Source of the DNA: Streptomyces sp. DHE7-1
GTDB lineage: Bacteria > Actinomycetota > Actinomycetes > Streptomycetales > Streptomycetaceae
Direction: 5' to 3'
NCBI GenBank assembly: GCA_016432725.1
Contig: JACJDG010000003.1
Span: 6,106,001 to 6,170,000, forward strand
Length of the DNA stretch: 64,000 bases
The position numbers and the translations under genes were made by a program. Below the pieces are notes generated by a model. It did no database searches. It saw only the letters and a list, made by a program, of their open reading frames with translations, and was not told where the DNA came from. This document shows, piece by piece, positions 1-9,375 of this stretch. How positions within the stretch are numbered: the stretch's first letter is position 1; every line of letters starts with the position of its first letter.

Positions 1-2
1 AA

Positions 3-473
3 TCCGGCCCGGTCTGCCGATGCGGAAACCGTGGCTGCCTGGAGACTTTCACGGCCGCGCGCTACGTGCTTCCGCTGCTCCAGCCCAGCCACGGCACCGA
101 TCTGACCATGGAGGGCGTCGTACGGCTGGCCAGGGACGGAGACCCGGGCTGTCGTCGGGTGATCGCCGACGTCGGCCGCCACATCGGCAGTGGAGTGGCC
201 AATCTCTGCAATCTGCTGAACCCGAGCCGGGTGGTCCTCGGTGGTGATCTCGCCGAGGCCGGAGAGCTCGTCCTCGGGCCCATCAGGGAGTCCGTCGGCC
301 GCTACGCGATCCCCAGCGCGGCGCGTCAACTGTCCGTTCTTCCCGGGGCACTTGGGGGCCGTGCGGAGGTGCTCGGAGCGCTCGCTCTCGCACTCAGCGA
401 GATGGGCGATTCGACCCTTCTGGACGGATCTGTCGCGGGTACGCTCGCGGCGGTCACCCCTGCCTTCACTTAG
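3..473 (+). CDS. rok7B7: ROK-family transcriptional regulator, C-terminal part (Rok7B7-like)
   Basis: The gene enters from outside the window, so only about 156 C-terminal residues are present. The first residues contain CRCGNRGCLE, the CxCGxxGCxE zinc-binding signature of ROK repressors and sugar kinases. The rest (VGRHIGSGVANLCNLLNPSRVVLGGDL) fits the end of the ROK fold. ROK proteins bind sugars and, when they carry an N-terminal winged helix, repress sugar genes; that helix would lie upstream and is not visible. The next three genes are a xylose-type ABC transporter, and in S. coelicolor the ROK regulator Rok7B7 sits in this place and controls xylFGH. The gene symbol rests on that shared order. 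A sugar kinase of the same family is the alternative but is less likely here. Confidence 0.8.
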   Translation, partial: SGPVCRCGNRGCLETFTAARYVLPLLQPSHGTDLTMEGVVRLARDGDPGCRRVIADVGRHIGSGVANLCNLLNPSRVVLGGDLAEAGELVLGPIRESVGRYAIPSAARQLSVLPGALGGRAEVLGALALALSEMGDSTLLDGSVAGTLAAVTPAFT

Positions 474-594
474 AGAACGGATGGCACCGTTGCCATCTCG
501 TTAAGGATTTACTTCTTGACGTCGCACGTGTGGCCGAGTTGACTTCCAGCCACCTCGGCCGCAACGACGCGGCCTCGTCAGGGAGGTTTACAGA
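474..594 (+). promoter_or_regulatory. xylF promoter region with a perfect dyad
   Basis: This gap of 121 bases holds a perfect inverted repeat, GATGGCA (480-486) and TGCCATC (491-497), 4 bases apart, flanked by AACG and CGTT that can extend the pairing. TTGAC occurs twice downstream (near 517 and 538), one of which could be a -35 element, and GGGAGG (580-585) is the xylF ribosome binding site. The dyad starts 7 bases after the regulator's stop codon. It may be a short terminator for that gene, an operator for the ROK regulator or another repressor, or both. The sequence alone does not decide. Confidence 0.5.
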
Positions 595-1710
595 GTGAAC
601 ACGCGTATGCGTCGTGCCGCCGTTGCCGTTGCCGCTGGTGCGATGGCCGTCTCGCTGGCCGCCTGTGGCAGTGCCAAGGAGTCCAAGGGAGACGACAGCT
701 CTTCGGCGTCGTCCGCCAAGAAGGGCGACGACATCAAGGTCGGTCTCCTGCTTCCGGAGAACAAGACCGCCCGCTACGAGAAGTTCGACAAGCCCCTGAT
801 CACGAAGAAGATCCAGGAGCTGACGAACAACAAGGCGGAGATCCAGTACAACAACGCCCGCCAGGACGCGAACCTGCAGGCCCAGCAGGTCGACACCATG
901 ATCACCAACAAGGTGGACGTGCTGATCCTGGACGCGGTGGACGCCAAGGCGATCCAGAACTCGGTCCAGAAGGCCAAGGACGCCGGCATCAAGGTCGTCG
1001 CGTACGACCGTCTCGCCGAGGGCCCGATCAGCGCCTACACCTCGTTCGACAACGAGGAGGTCGGCAAGACCCAGGGCGAGGCCCTGCTGAAGGCGCTGGG
1101 CGGCAAGGCCACCAAGTCCTCCAAGATCGTCATGGTCAACGGCTCGGTCACCGACCCGAACGCCGCCCAGTTCAAGAAGGGCGCGCACTCCGTCCTCGAC
1201 GGCAAGGTCACCGTCGCCAAGGAGTACGACACCAAGGAGTGGTCGCCGGACAACGCCAACTCCGAGATGGAGGCGGCGATCTCCTCGGTCGGCAAGGGCA
1301 AGATCGCGGGTGTCTACTCCGCCAACGACGGCATGGCCGGCGGTATCATCACCGCTCTGAAGGCCGCGGGCATCTCCGTCCCGGTCACCGGCCAGGACGC
1401 CGAGCTGGCCGGTGTGCAGCGCATCGTCTCCGGTGAGCAGTACATGAGCGTCTACAAGCCGTACGCCCCCGAGGCCGAGGCCGCCGCCGAGATGGCCGTC
1501 GCCCTCGCCAAGGGCGAGAGCCTGGACTCCGTCGCCAAGGACAAGGTCTCCTCCGGCTCCGCCAAGGACGTCCCCTCGGTGCTCGTCCCGGTCACCGCGC
1601 TGACCAAGGACAACATCAACGACACCGTCATCAAGGACGGCGTCTACACCGTCGCCGACATCTGCACGGGCAAGTACAAGTCCGCCTGCGACAAGATCGG
1701 CCTGAAGTAA
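595..1710 (+). CDS. xylF: xylose-type ABC transporter, substrate-binding lipoprotein
   Basis: Extracellular sugar-binding protein of 371 residues that delivers its ligand to the XylG/XylH importer. It starts with a charged and hydrophobic signal ending in the lipobox LAAC (Cys24), so the mature protein should be a lipoprotein on the outer face of the membrane. The body is a periplasmic-binding fold of the ribose/xylose class: VGLLLPENKTARYEKFDKP at the start, then QVDTMITNKVDVLILDAVD, and late ANDGMAGGIITALKAAG and VTGQDAE. The GTG start follows GGGAGG by 9 bases. Length and motifs match XylF. Sugar specificity (xylose rather than another pentose) is inferred from family resemblance and from the ROK-xyl gene order. 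Confidence 0.9.
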   Translation: MNTRMRRAAVAVAAGAMAVSLAACGSAKESKGDDSSSASSAKKGDDIKVGLLLPENKTARYEKFDKPLITKKIQELTNNKAEIQYNNARQDANLQAQQVDTMITNKVDVLILDAVDAKAIQNSVQKAKDAGIKVVAYDRLAEGPISAYTSFDNEEVGKTQGEALLKALGGKATKSSKIVMVNGSVTDPNAAQFKKGAHSVLDGKVTVAKEYDTKEWSPDNANSEMEAAISSVGKGKIAGVYSANDGMAGGIITALKAAGISVPVTGQDAELAGVQRIVSGEQYMSVYKPYAPEAEAAAEMAVALAKGESLDSVAKDKVSSGSAKDVPSVLVPVTALTKDNINDTVIKDGVYTVADICTGKYKSACDKIGLK

Positions 1711-1733
1711 GCAGCACCGATTCCCGTCCCCGT

Positions 1734-1759
1734 ACCGGCGTTCGGTCCAGAACGCCGGT
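1734..1759 (+). terminator. hairpin between xylF and xylG
   Basis: Perfect 10-base arms, ACCGGCGTTC (1734-1743) and GAACGCCGGT (1750-1759), with a 6-base loop, lie 23 bases after the xylF stop in a 198-base gap. There is no T-run. Hairpins at this position often let the binding protein be made in excess over the membrane and ATPase subunits by partial termination or by protecting the upstream mRNA. That role is inferred. Confidence 0.5.
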
Positions 1760-1908
1760 GCCGGGCCGGACCGGGTGCTCCCAGGCTCCTCCGGTGCCCC
1801 GCGCATTCACGCAGCCCCGCAAGCTCGGCGCGGGGCGCCGGACGGAACTACCCCCAAACTCTTCTGCACAACCTCCCGCCGGGTCAGGCGGCGAAGGAGA
1901 TGGTTCAC

Positions 1909-2691
1909 GTGTCCGCTACGCCCGTGCTGGCGTTGCGCGGGGTCTCCAAGCGGTTCGGTGCCGTTCAGGCGCTCACCGACGTAGAGCTTGAGGTCCACGC
2001 CGGTGAGGTGGTCGCCCTGGTGGGCGACAACGGCGCCGGAAAGTCCACGCTGGTCAAGACGATCGCCGGCGTGCACCCCATCGATGAGGGCGCCATCGAG
2101 TGGGCCGGCAAGCCCGTGTCGATCAGCCGTCCGCACGACGCCCAGGCCCTGGGCATCGCGACGGTCTACCAGGACCTCGCGCTGTGCGACAACATCGACG
2201 TCGTCGGCAACCTCTTCCTCGGCCGCGAGCTGAAGAAGTTCGGTGTCCTGGACGAGGTCGAGATGGAGCGCCGCGCCCGCGAGCTGCTCACCACGCTGTC
2301 GATCCGCATCCCCAGCGTCCGTATCCCGATCGCCTCGCTCTCCGGCGGTCAGCGCCAGACCGTGGCCATCGCCCGTTCGATGCTCGGTGACCCCAAGCTG
2401 GTCATCCTCGACGAGCCCACCGCCGCCCTCGGCGTCGAGCAGACCGCCCAGGTCCTCGACCTCGTGGAGCGTCTGCGCGAGCGCGGTCACGCCGTCATCC
2501 TCATCAGCCACAACATGGCGGACGTGAAGGCGGTGGCGGACAAGGTCGCCGTCCTGCGCCTCGGCCGCAACAACGGCGTCTTCGAGGTCAAGACGACCTC
2601 GCAGGAGGAGATCATCTCCGCCATCACCGGCGCCACCGACAACGCCGTGACCCGCCGTGCGGCGCGCACGAACGGGGAGGTTTCCAAGTGA
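1909..2691 (+). CDS. xylG: xylose-type ABC transporter, ATP-binding protein (single ABC module)
   Basis: Cytoplasmic ATPase that powers sugar uptake through XylH. Walker A is GDNGAGKST (about residues 39-47), the signature is LSGGQRQ and Walker B is LVILDEPTAAL. It is about 260 residues with one ABC module; enteric XylG and RbsA carry two fused modules in about 500 residues, so this protein presumably works as a dimer. An in-frame ATG at 1900 is also open, but GAAGGAG (1893-1899) ends directly beside it, while it lies 9 bases before the GTG at 1909, so I choose 1909. Its stop overlaps the xylH start (GTGA), which indicates translational coupling. Confidence 0.88.
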   Translation: MSATPVLALRGVSKRFGAVQALTDVELEVHAGEVVALVGDNGAGKSTLVKTIAGVHPIDEGAIEWAGKPVSISRPHDAQALGIATVYQDLALCDNIDVVGNLFLGRELKKFGVLDEVEMERRARELLTTLSIRIPSVRIPIASLSGGQRQTVAIARSMLGDPKLVILDEPTAALGVEQTAQVLDLVERLRERGHAVILISHNMADVKAVADKVAVLRLGRNNGVFEVKTTSQEEIISAITGATDNAVTRRAARTNGEVSK

Positions 2692-4001
2692 GCGTCGACA
2701 AGACCTCCGCGAACGTCGACAAGACGTCCCAGCCCGGCGGGGACGCCCCCGTCGTGAACCCCGAGGCCGCCGCCGCCGCGGTCACCGCGGTCGACCCCCG
2801 GCTGCTGGTGCGCGAGCAGGGCCTGCTCGGCTACTGGACCGAGTTCAAGCGGAAGATGAAGGCCGGTGAGCTGGGTTCCCTCCCGGTGATCCTGGGCCTC
2901 GCGATCATCTGCATCATCTTCCAGGTCCTGAACTCCGAGTTCCTCTCCGCGCAGAACATCAGCAACATCACGGTCACGATGGTCGGCACGGGCATGATCT
3001 CCGTCGGCATCGTCTTCGTGCTGCTGCTCGGTGAGATCGACCTGTCGGTCGGCTCGGTCAGCGGCGCGGCCAGCGCCCTCGCGGCCGTCCTCACGGTCAA
3101 CCAGGGCTGGCCCGAGTGGGTGGCCGTCCTGGTCGCCATCGCCGCCGGCGCCCTCATCGGCTCGCTGCACGGCTTCTTCTTCGCGGTGCTCGGCGCCCCC
3201 GCCTTCGCCGTCACCCTGGCCGGTCTGCTGTTCTGGCTCGGCTTCATGCTGAAGGTGCTGGGCGAGGACGGCACGATCAACCTCGACAGCGACGGCCTGA
3301 TCGGCAAGCTGACCACGTACACCTTCACCGACCTGGCCGCCGCCTACGGTCTGGCCGCCGTCGTGGTCGTGCTGTTCTTCGTCAGCTCCTTCCTCGGCAA
3401 CCGGCGCCGCGAGGCCGCGGGCGTCCCGTCCCGGCCGCTCAGCGACACGGTCCTGCGCACCGTCCTGCTGGCCGTGGTCTCCTTCGCCGCGGCGTACATG
3501 TACAACCAGTACAAGGGCCTGCCGCTGGCCACGGTGATCTTCCTCGCCTTCCTGGTCGGCACGGACTTCCTGCTGCGCCGCACCTCCTACGGCCGCAAGA
3601 TCTTCGCGCTCGGCGGCAGCGTCGAGGCCTCCCGGCGTGCGGGCATCAACGTCACCGCGGTGCGGATCTCCGTGTTCGCCATCTCCGGCGGGTTCGCCGC
3701 GATCGGCGGTCTGTTCCTGGCCTCCAAGATCGCCTCCGCCAACCAGAGCGCCGGCACCGGCGACCTGCTGATGAACGCGATCGCCGCGGCCGTCATCGGC
3801 GGCACCTCGCTCTTCGGTGGCCGTGGCCGCACCTGGAACGCCCTGCTGGGTGTGCTGGTGATCGTGTCCATCCAGTACGGTCTCCAGCTGGAGTCCATCG
3901 CGGAGCCGGTGAAGTACATGATCACCGCCGCGGTCCTGCTGACCACCGTGGTCATCGACTCCGTCACGCGCAAGACGCAGAAGACCGCGGGCCGCGCGTA
4001 G
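2688..4001 (+). CDS. xylH: xylose-type ABC transporter, permease
   Basis: Integral membrane subunit of the sugar importer, 437 residues. After a hydrophilic N-terminus of about 60 residues there is a series of hydrophobic segments (for example LPVILGLAIICIIFQVL, ISVGIVFVLLLGEIDLSVG and FAVTLAGLLFWLGFMLKVL). The GEIDLSVGSV and GRKIFALGGS-VEASRRAGI blocks are typical of the RbsC/XylH permease family, the latter being the cytoplasmic loop that contacts the ATPase. GTG at 2688 overlaps the xylG stop by 4 bases. A strong hairpin follows at 4015-4050, so xylFGH ends here. Confidence 0.9.
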   Translation: MSVDKTSANVDKTSQPGGDAPVVNPEAAAAAVTAVDPRLLVREQGLLGYWTEFKRKMKAGELGSLPVILGLAIICIIFQVLNSEFLSAQNISNITVTMVGTGMISVGIVFVLLLGEIDLSVGSVSGAASALAAVLTVNQGWPEWVAVLVAIAAGALIGSLHGFFFAVLGAPAFAVTLAGLLFWLGFMLKVLGEDGTINLDSDGLIGKLTTYTFTDLAAAYGLAAVVVVLFFVSSFLGNRRREAAGVPSRPLSDTVLRTVLLAVVSFAAAYMYNQYKGLPLATVIFLAFLVGTDFLLRRTSYGRKIFALGGSVEASRRAGINVTAVRISVFAISGGFAAIGGLFLASKIASANQSAGTGDLLMNAIAAAVIGGTSLFGGRGRTWNALLGVLVIVSIQYGLQLESIAEPVKYMITAAVLLTTVVIDSVTRKTQKTAGRA

Positions 4002-4014
4002 CGTCCCGGGTCCA

Positions 4015-4050
4015 GACAGTGCCCGGCACCGGAAGGTGCCGGGCACTGTC
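4015..4050 (+). terminator. terminator after xylFGH
   Basis: Perfect 16-base arms (4015-4030 and 4035-4050) enclose the tetraloop GGAA, 14 bases after the xylH stop. No T-tract follows, as is usual for terminators in high-GC actinobacteria. Confidence 0.85.
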
Positions 4051-4126
4051 GTGTCCCGCAAACCCGGAACATTAGACTCGACAAGCCCGGCAACAGCTCG
4101 ATCAGCTCTACTGCAAGGAGGCACGG

Positions 4127-6054
4127 GTGCCGCTGCTGACCCGCATCAGGGGACCGCGCGATCTGGACCGGCTCAGCCTGGAGGAGCTGGACCAGCTGGC
4201 AGGGGAGATCCGGACCTTCCTCGTCGACGCCGTTTCCAAGACCGGTGGCCACCTCGGCCCCAACCTGGGCGTGGTCGAGCTCACCATCGCCCTGCACCGC
4301 GTCTTCCACTCCCCTAAGGACAAGGTCCTCTGGGACACCGGACACCAGTCCTACGTCCACAAGCTGCTCACCGGCCGGCAGGACTTCTCCCGGCTGAAGA
4401 TGAAGGGCGGCCTGTCCGGCTACCCCTCGCAGGCCGAGTCCGAGCACGACGTCATCGAGAACAGCCACGCCTCCACGGTGCTCGGCTGGGCGGACGGCAT
4501 CGCCAAGGCCAACCAGCTCAAGAAGCGGGACAGCCACGTCGTCGCCGTCATCGGTGACGGGGCGCTGACCGGCGGCATGGCCTGGGAGGCGCTGAACAAC
4601 ATCGCCGAGGCCAAGGACCGCCCGCTGGTCATCGTCGTCAACGACAACGAGCGCTCCTACGCGCCGACCATCGGCGGCCTCGCCAACCACCTGGCGACCC
4701 TGCGCACGACCGACGGCTACGAGCGCTTCCTCGCCCGGACGAAGGACATCCTCGACCGCACCCCGGTCGTCGGCAAGCCGCTGTACGAGACCCTGCACGG
4801 GGCCAAGAAGGGGCTGAAGGACTTCATCGCCCCGCAGGGCATGTTCGAGGACCTGGGCCTGAAGTACGTCGGCCCGATCGACGGCCACGACGTCGAGGCC
4901 CTGGAGTCGGCGCTGGCGCGGGCCAAGCGGTTCGGCGGGCCCGTCATCGTGCACTGCCTGACCGAGAAGGGCCGCGGCTACCAGCCCGCGCTGCAGGACG
5001 AGGCCGACCGCTTCCACGCCGTCGGCAAGATCCACCCCGACACCGGGCTGCCGATCGCCAGCTCCGGCGCCGACTGGACCTCGGTCTTCGGCGACGAGAT
5101 GGTCAAGCTCGGCGAGGAGCGCGAGGACGTCGTCGCCATCACGGCGGCCATGCTCCAGCCGGTCGGCCTGGACAGGTTCGCCAAGCGCTTCCCCGACCGC
5201 GTCTACGACGTCGGCATCGCCGAGCAGCACGGAGCCGTGTCGGCGGCGGGTCTGGCCCACGCCGGCGTCCACCCGGTCTTCGCCGTCTACGCCACCTTCC
5301 TCAACCGCGCCTTCGACCAGGTCCTGATGGACGTGGCCCTGCACAGGTGCGGGGTGACCTTCGTCCTGGACCGGGCCGGTGTCACCGGCACCGACGGCGC
5401 CTCCCACAACGGCATGTGGGACATGTCGATCCTGCAGGTCGTGCCCGGCCTGCGGCTCGCCGCCCGCGCGACGCCGACCAGGTACGCGCCCAGCTCCGCG
5501 AGGCGGTCGCCGTCGACGACGCGCCGACCGTGGTCCGCTTCTCCAAGGGCGCCGTCGGCCCCGCCGTACCGGCCGTGGGCCGGGTCGGCGGCATGGACGT
5601 GCTGCGCGAGCCCGGCACCGACCGCCCGGACGTGCTGCTGGTCTCCGTGGGGGCCCTCGCGCCGATGTGCCTGGAGATCGCCGGCCTGCTCGAGCGGCAG
5701 GGCATCTCCACCACCGTGGTCGACCCGCGCTGGGTCAAGCCGGTGGACGAGGCCATGGCCCCGCTCGCCGAGCGGCACCGGGTCGTCGTCACCGTCGAGG
5801 ACAACAGCCGCGTCGGCGGTGTGGGCTCCGCGATCGCCCAGGCCCTGCGCGACGCCGGCGTGGACGTGCCGCTGCGCGACTTCGGCATCCCGCCGCGCTT
5901 CCTCGACCACGCCTCCCGCGCCGAGGTCATGGCGGAGATCGGGCTGACCGCGCCCGACATCGCCCGCCAGGTCACCGGTCTGGTCTCCAAGCTGGACGGC
6001 CGGTTCGACCGTACGGCGGCAGAGGTCGACTCCGTCGAGCCCGCGCGCGACTAG
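4127..6054 (+). CDS. dxs: 1-deoxy-D-xylulose-5-phosphate synthase (frame broken once in this sequence)
   Basis: Thiamine-diphosphate enzyme that condenses pyruvate and glyceraldehyde 3-phosphate, the first step of the MEP isoprenoid pathway. Seen: [32 protein letters not shown], the ThDP/Mg motif [11 protein letters not shown] with NDNERS, the transketolase pyrimidine-domain block [10 protein letters not shown], and a transketolase C-terminal domain ([14 protein letters not shown]). GTG at 4127 follows AAGGAGG. The frame breaks near 5464: one C is missing from the run in LRLAAPRD, and with it restored the protein is about 642 residues, the normal Dxs length. The downstream half begins with [20 protein letters not shown]. 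An essential gene is unlikely to be dead, so I read this as a sequence error. Confidence 0.92.
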
Positions 6055-6068
6055 GAAAAAGCGGCCTC

Positions 6069-6110
6069 AGGGCCGGTTCCGCCCCGTTCCCCGGTGGCGG
6101 AACCGGCCCT
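6069..6110 (+). terminator. terminator after dxs
   Basis: Arms of 15 bases (6069-6083 and 6096-6110) pair perfectly around a 12-base loop, 14 bases after the dxs stop. Confidence 0.85.
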
Positions 6111-6195
6111 TCTGCGTGAACCTGCCTGTGCCGGGGCATACGCACACCCGGCCCTCTCGATCATGTCGAGGACGACAAGCGTGGGAGGTAGGCAC

Positions 6196-7719
6196 GTGAG
6201 CAGCGCGCTCTTCAGGACGAAGAACGTCGAACAGTCCATCCGGGACACCGAGGAACCCGAGCATTCTCTCAAGAAGTCCCTCTCCGCCCTCGATCTGACC
6301 GTCTTCGGCGTGGGTGTCATCATCGGCACCGGCATCTTCGTCCTCACCGGACAGGTGGCCAAGAACAACGCCGGTCCGGCGGTGTCCCTGGCCTTCGTCG
6401 TGGCCGGCGTGGTCTGCGCGCTCGCCGCGCTCTGCTACGCCGAGTTCGCCTCCACGGTCCCCGTGGCGGGCTCCGCGTACACCTTCTCGTACGCCTCCCT
6501 CGGCGAACTGCCCGCCTGGATCATCGGCTGGGACCTCGTCCTGGAGTTCGCCCTCGGTACGGCGGTGGTGGCCGTCGGCTGGTCGGGCTACATCCGCTCG
6601 CTGCTCGACAACGCGGGCTGGCACCTGCCGGACTACCTGGCCGGCCGGGACGGGGCGTCCGGGTTCGGCTTCGACATCCTCGCCGCGGCGCTCGTCCTGG
6701 TGCTCACCGCCGTCCTCGTGCTCGGCATGAAGCTGTCCGCCCGGATCACCTCGGTCGTCGTCGCCATCAAGGTGGCCGTCGTCCTCGTCGTGATCATCGC
6801 CGGTGCCTTCTTCGTCCACGGCGAGAACTACAAGCCGTTCGTCCCGCACCCCGAGCCGGTACCGGCGGGCGGCAGTCTCAAGGCGCCGCTGATCCAGCTC
6901 ATGTTCGGCTGGGCGCCCGCCAACTTCGGTGTGATGGGCATCTTCACCGCCGCCTCGGTGGTGTTCTTCGCGTTCATCGGCTTCGACATCGTCGCCACCG
7001 CCGCCGAGGAGACCCGCAACCCGCAGCGGGACATGCCGCGCGGCATCCTCGGCTCGCTGCTCATCTGCACCGTGCTCTACGTCGCCGTCTCCATCGTCGT
7101 CACCGGCATGCAGAAGTACACCCGCCTGTCGGTGGAGGCCCCGCTGGCCGACGCCTTCAAGGCCGTCGGGCACCCCTGGTACGCGGGCGTGATCAGCTTC
7201 GGCGCCGCCGTCGGCCTGACGACCGTCTGCATGATCCTGCTGCTCGGCCAGACCCGGGTGTTCTTCGCGATGAGCCGCGACGGCCTGCTGCCGCGCTTCT
7301 TCTCGCGCGTCCACCCGCGCTTCAAGACCCCGCACCGGCCGACCATCCTGCTCGGCGTGATCATCGCGGTCGTCGCCGGGTTCACGAGCCTGAGCGAGCT
7401 GGCCGAACTGGTGAACATCGGCACCCTGTTCGCGTTCGTCGTCGTCGCGATCAGCGTCATCATCCTGCGCAGGACACGCCCGGACCTGCCCCGCGCGTTC
7501 CGCACCCCCTGGGTCCCGGTGGTCCCGATCGTGTCCGTGTGCGCCACGCTGTGGCTGATGCTCAACCTGCCGGCCGAGACCTGGCTCCGCTTCGCCATCT
7601 GGATGGTCATCGGCATCGTGGTCTACCTCCTCTACGGCCGCAAGCACAGCATGCTCGCCCTGCGGGAGAAGTCCCCGGCGGGCGAGGTGCCCGGGGCGCC
7701 GCCCGGAAAGAAGCAGTAG
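6196..7719 (+). CDS. APC-family amino acid permease
   Basis: Membrane transporter of 507 residues in the amino acid-polyamine-organocation family, close to the cationic amino acid (CAT/YfnA-like) group. The N-terminal signature FGVGVIIGTGIFVLTGQVA is the substrate-binding broken helix of APC proteins. About 12 hydrophobic segments follow, with the conserved AFIGFDIVATAAEETRNPQRDMP loop. The reading frame is open upstream of the start, but GTG at 6196 has a good ribosome binding site (GGGAGGT, 6183-6189) and leaves the dxs terminator outside the gene. It appears to be transcribed alone. The substrate is not determinable; arginine, lysine or similar is a guess from the subfamily. Confidence 0.88.
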   Translation: MSSALFRTKNVEQSIRDTEEPEHSLKKSLSALDLTVFGVGVIIGTGIFVLTGQVAKNNAGPAVSLAFVVAGVVCALAALCYAEFASTVPVAGSAYTFSYASLGELPAWIIGWDLVLEFALGTAVVAVGWSGYIRSLLDNAGWHLPDYLAGRDGASGFGFDILAAALVLVLTAVLVLGMKLSARITSVVVAIKVAVVLVVIIAGAFFVHGENYKPFVPHPEPVPAGGSLKAPLIQLMFGWAPANFGVMGIFTAASVVFFAFIGFDIVATAAEETRNPQRDMPRGILGSLLICTVLYVAVSIVVTGMQKYTRLSVEAPLADAFKAVGHPWYAGVISFGAAVGLTTVCMILLLGQTRVFFAMSRDGLLPRFFSRVHPRFKTPHRPTILLGVIIAVVAGFTSLSELAELVNIGTLFAFVVVAISVIILRRTRPDLPRAFRTPWVPVVPIVSVCATLWLMLNLPAETWLRFAIWMVIGIVVYLLYGRKHSMLALREKSPAGEVPGAPPGKKQ

Positions 7720-7808
7720 CCGGCCGACCGCGCCCTCCGGCCGACCGCTCACTTCGGCCCCGTATGTTCCGCTTCGCCGGAACTGCGGGGCCGGATAACG
7801 TTCTGTCC

Positions 7809-9339
7809 GTGCTGCCCACGCTCGCCGCCCCGCTCACCCCCGCACGGCCCGCGGTCACCCGGACGGCGTACTGGATACGGCTCCTCCCCGCCCTGGCGGC
7901 GCTGGCCTGCGTCACCCGGGTGCCGTCCTTCGTCCGCCCGCTGTGGAACCCCGACGAGGGCTATCTGGCCGTCCAGGCGGGCCTCCTCGCCCACGGCGGT
8001 CGGCTGTACGAGACGGTCGTGGACCGCAAGCCGCCCCTGCTGCCCTGGCTGTACGAGGCCGCCTTCGCGGTCTGCGGCTCCGGCTCGCTCACCCCGCTGC
8101 GGGTGCTGGCCGTGGCCGCGCAACTGCTCACCGCGGCCCTGCTCGCCTCCGTGGCCCGGCGCCGCTGGGGCGACACCGCCGGGCGCACCGCCGGGGTGCT
8201 GTACCTGCTGGTGTCGGTGGGACTCAACCCGGAGGACGCGCAGGCCGCCACCTTCGAGGTCTTCATACTGCCGGGCACCGCGGCCGCCCTCTGGTGCGCG
8301 GACCGTGGCCGCTGGGGCGCGGCCGGCACCGCCGTGGCCTGCGCCTTCCTCACCAAGCAGACGGGCGGCGCGGTACTGCTGCCGGTGCTCTGGCTGCTGT
8401 ACCGGCGGGGCGGGGCGCCGGTGCGGGGTGCCCGACGGGCGGGGGCCGTACGGGCTCCGCGGGCGGGGGGTGTGCGGCTCGCGGCGGGTTTCGCGCTGCC
8501 GGTCCTGTGCGCGGCCCTCGCCACCGACCCCGCCGGATTCCTGTTCTGGACGGTCACCGGATCCGCCGCCTACGCCTCCTTCGCCGGTTCGGAACTGCTC
8601 GTCCTCGGCCGGGGCTGGCCAACACCGCGATCCTGGCGGTGGCCTGCGCGGGCCTGGTCCCCCGGTGCTACGGGCGCTACGGGCCCGTACCACCGGCGCC
8701 GCCCGTGCGCCTGCGGCCGGGGGAGCCATGGGGGCCGACCTGTGGCTCTGGCTGGCGTCCTCGGCCGGCGCGGTCGTCCTCGGCTTCCACTTCTTCGGGC
8801 ACTACTACCTGCAACTCCTCCCGCCCGTCGCCCTGCTGGCCACGGCGGCCCTCCAACTCCTGCCCCGCGCACGCCTGACGTCCGCCGTCTTCACCTCGGG
8901 CTGCTGCTGCGCCCTGTTCCTGACCTGGGGCCTGCTCGCCCCGCGTCCCGAACTCGCCCACGCCCAGCGCCTGGCCACCGCGCTCGCCCAGCGCACGGCA
9001 CCGGCGGACCGGGTCCTGGTGTGGGGCATGCACCCCGAGACGTACTGGCTGGCGGACCGCACCCCGGCCAGCCGCTATCTGACCGCGGGCCTGCTCACCA
9101 ACTACAGCGGCGGCCGCGACGGTCCCCGCGTCGGCGAGAAGTACGCGGTCGCGGGCGCCTGGCCCGTCTTCCGCGCGGAGATGACCACGCGGGCCCCGGC
9201 CCTGGTGGTCGACGACTCCCGGGGCGCGCCGTACCGCCCCGACCGTCTCCCCAGCCTGCGCCGGCTGCTGGCCGGTCGGTACGAGGAGGTGGCCCGGGTC
9301 GACGGAGCGGTGTTCTACCGCCGGATCCCGGTCGGCTGA
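7809..9339 (+). CDS. polytopic membrane glycosyltransferase-like protein (two frame breaks)
   Basis: About 510 residues after repair. The N-terminal half has WNPDEGYLAVQAGLLAHGG and YETVVDRKPPLLPWLY, the acidic loop and following helix typical of GT-C/ArnT-PMT glycosyltransferases that use lipid-phosphate sugars on the outer face of the membrane. Many hydrophobic segments follow, and a soluble C-terminus (VLVWGMHPETYWLADRTP) may be extracellular. The frame breaks near 8611 (G-run, GRGLANTAILAVACAG) and near 8731 (G-run, EPWGADLWLWLASS), each equal to one lost base. GTG at 7809 was chosen because the hydrophobic and acidic-loop regions follow it directly; ATG at 7764 is possible. The acceptor is unknown. 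Confidence 0.72.
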
Positions 9340-9375
9340 AGGGGAGTTGACCCGGGTCGGCGCGACCGTCCCTGC

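Noticed and set aside
466-1806. Long open frame on the minus strand opposite xylF
   Set aside because: Composition is a shadow of the high-GC third positions of xylF; its translation is low-complexity Gly/Asp/Leu/Val repeats. The same applies to other long opposite-strand frames, for example 2487-4124, 3587-5407, 6067-7752, 19206-21569 and 53067-55739.
4127-6054. dxs as a pseudogene or programmed frameshift
   Set aside because: One C missing from a run explains the break, the downstream part is fully conserved, and the same error type recurs throughout the window. I see no slippery sequence with a stimulating structure.
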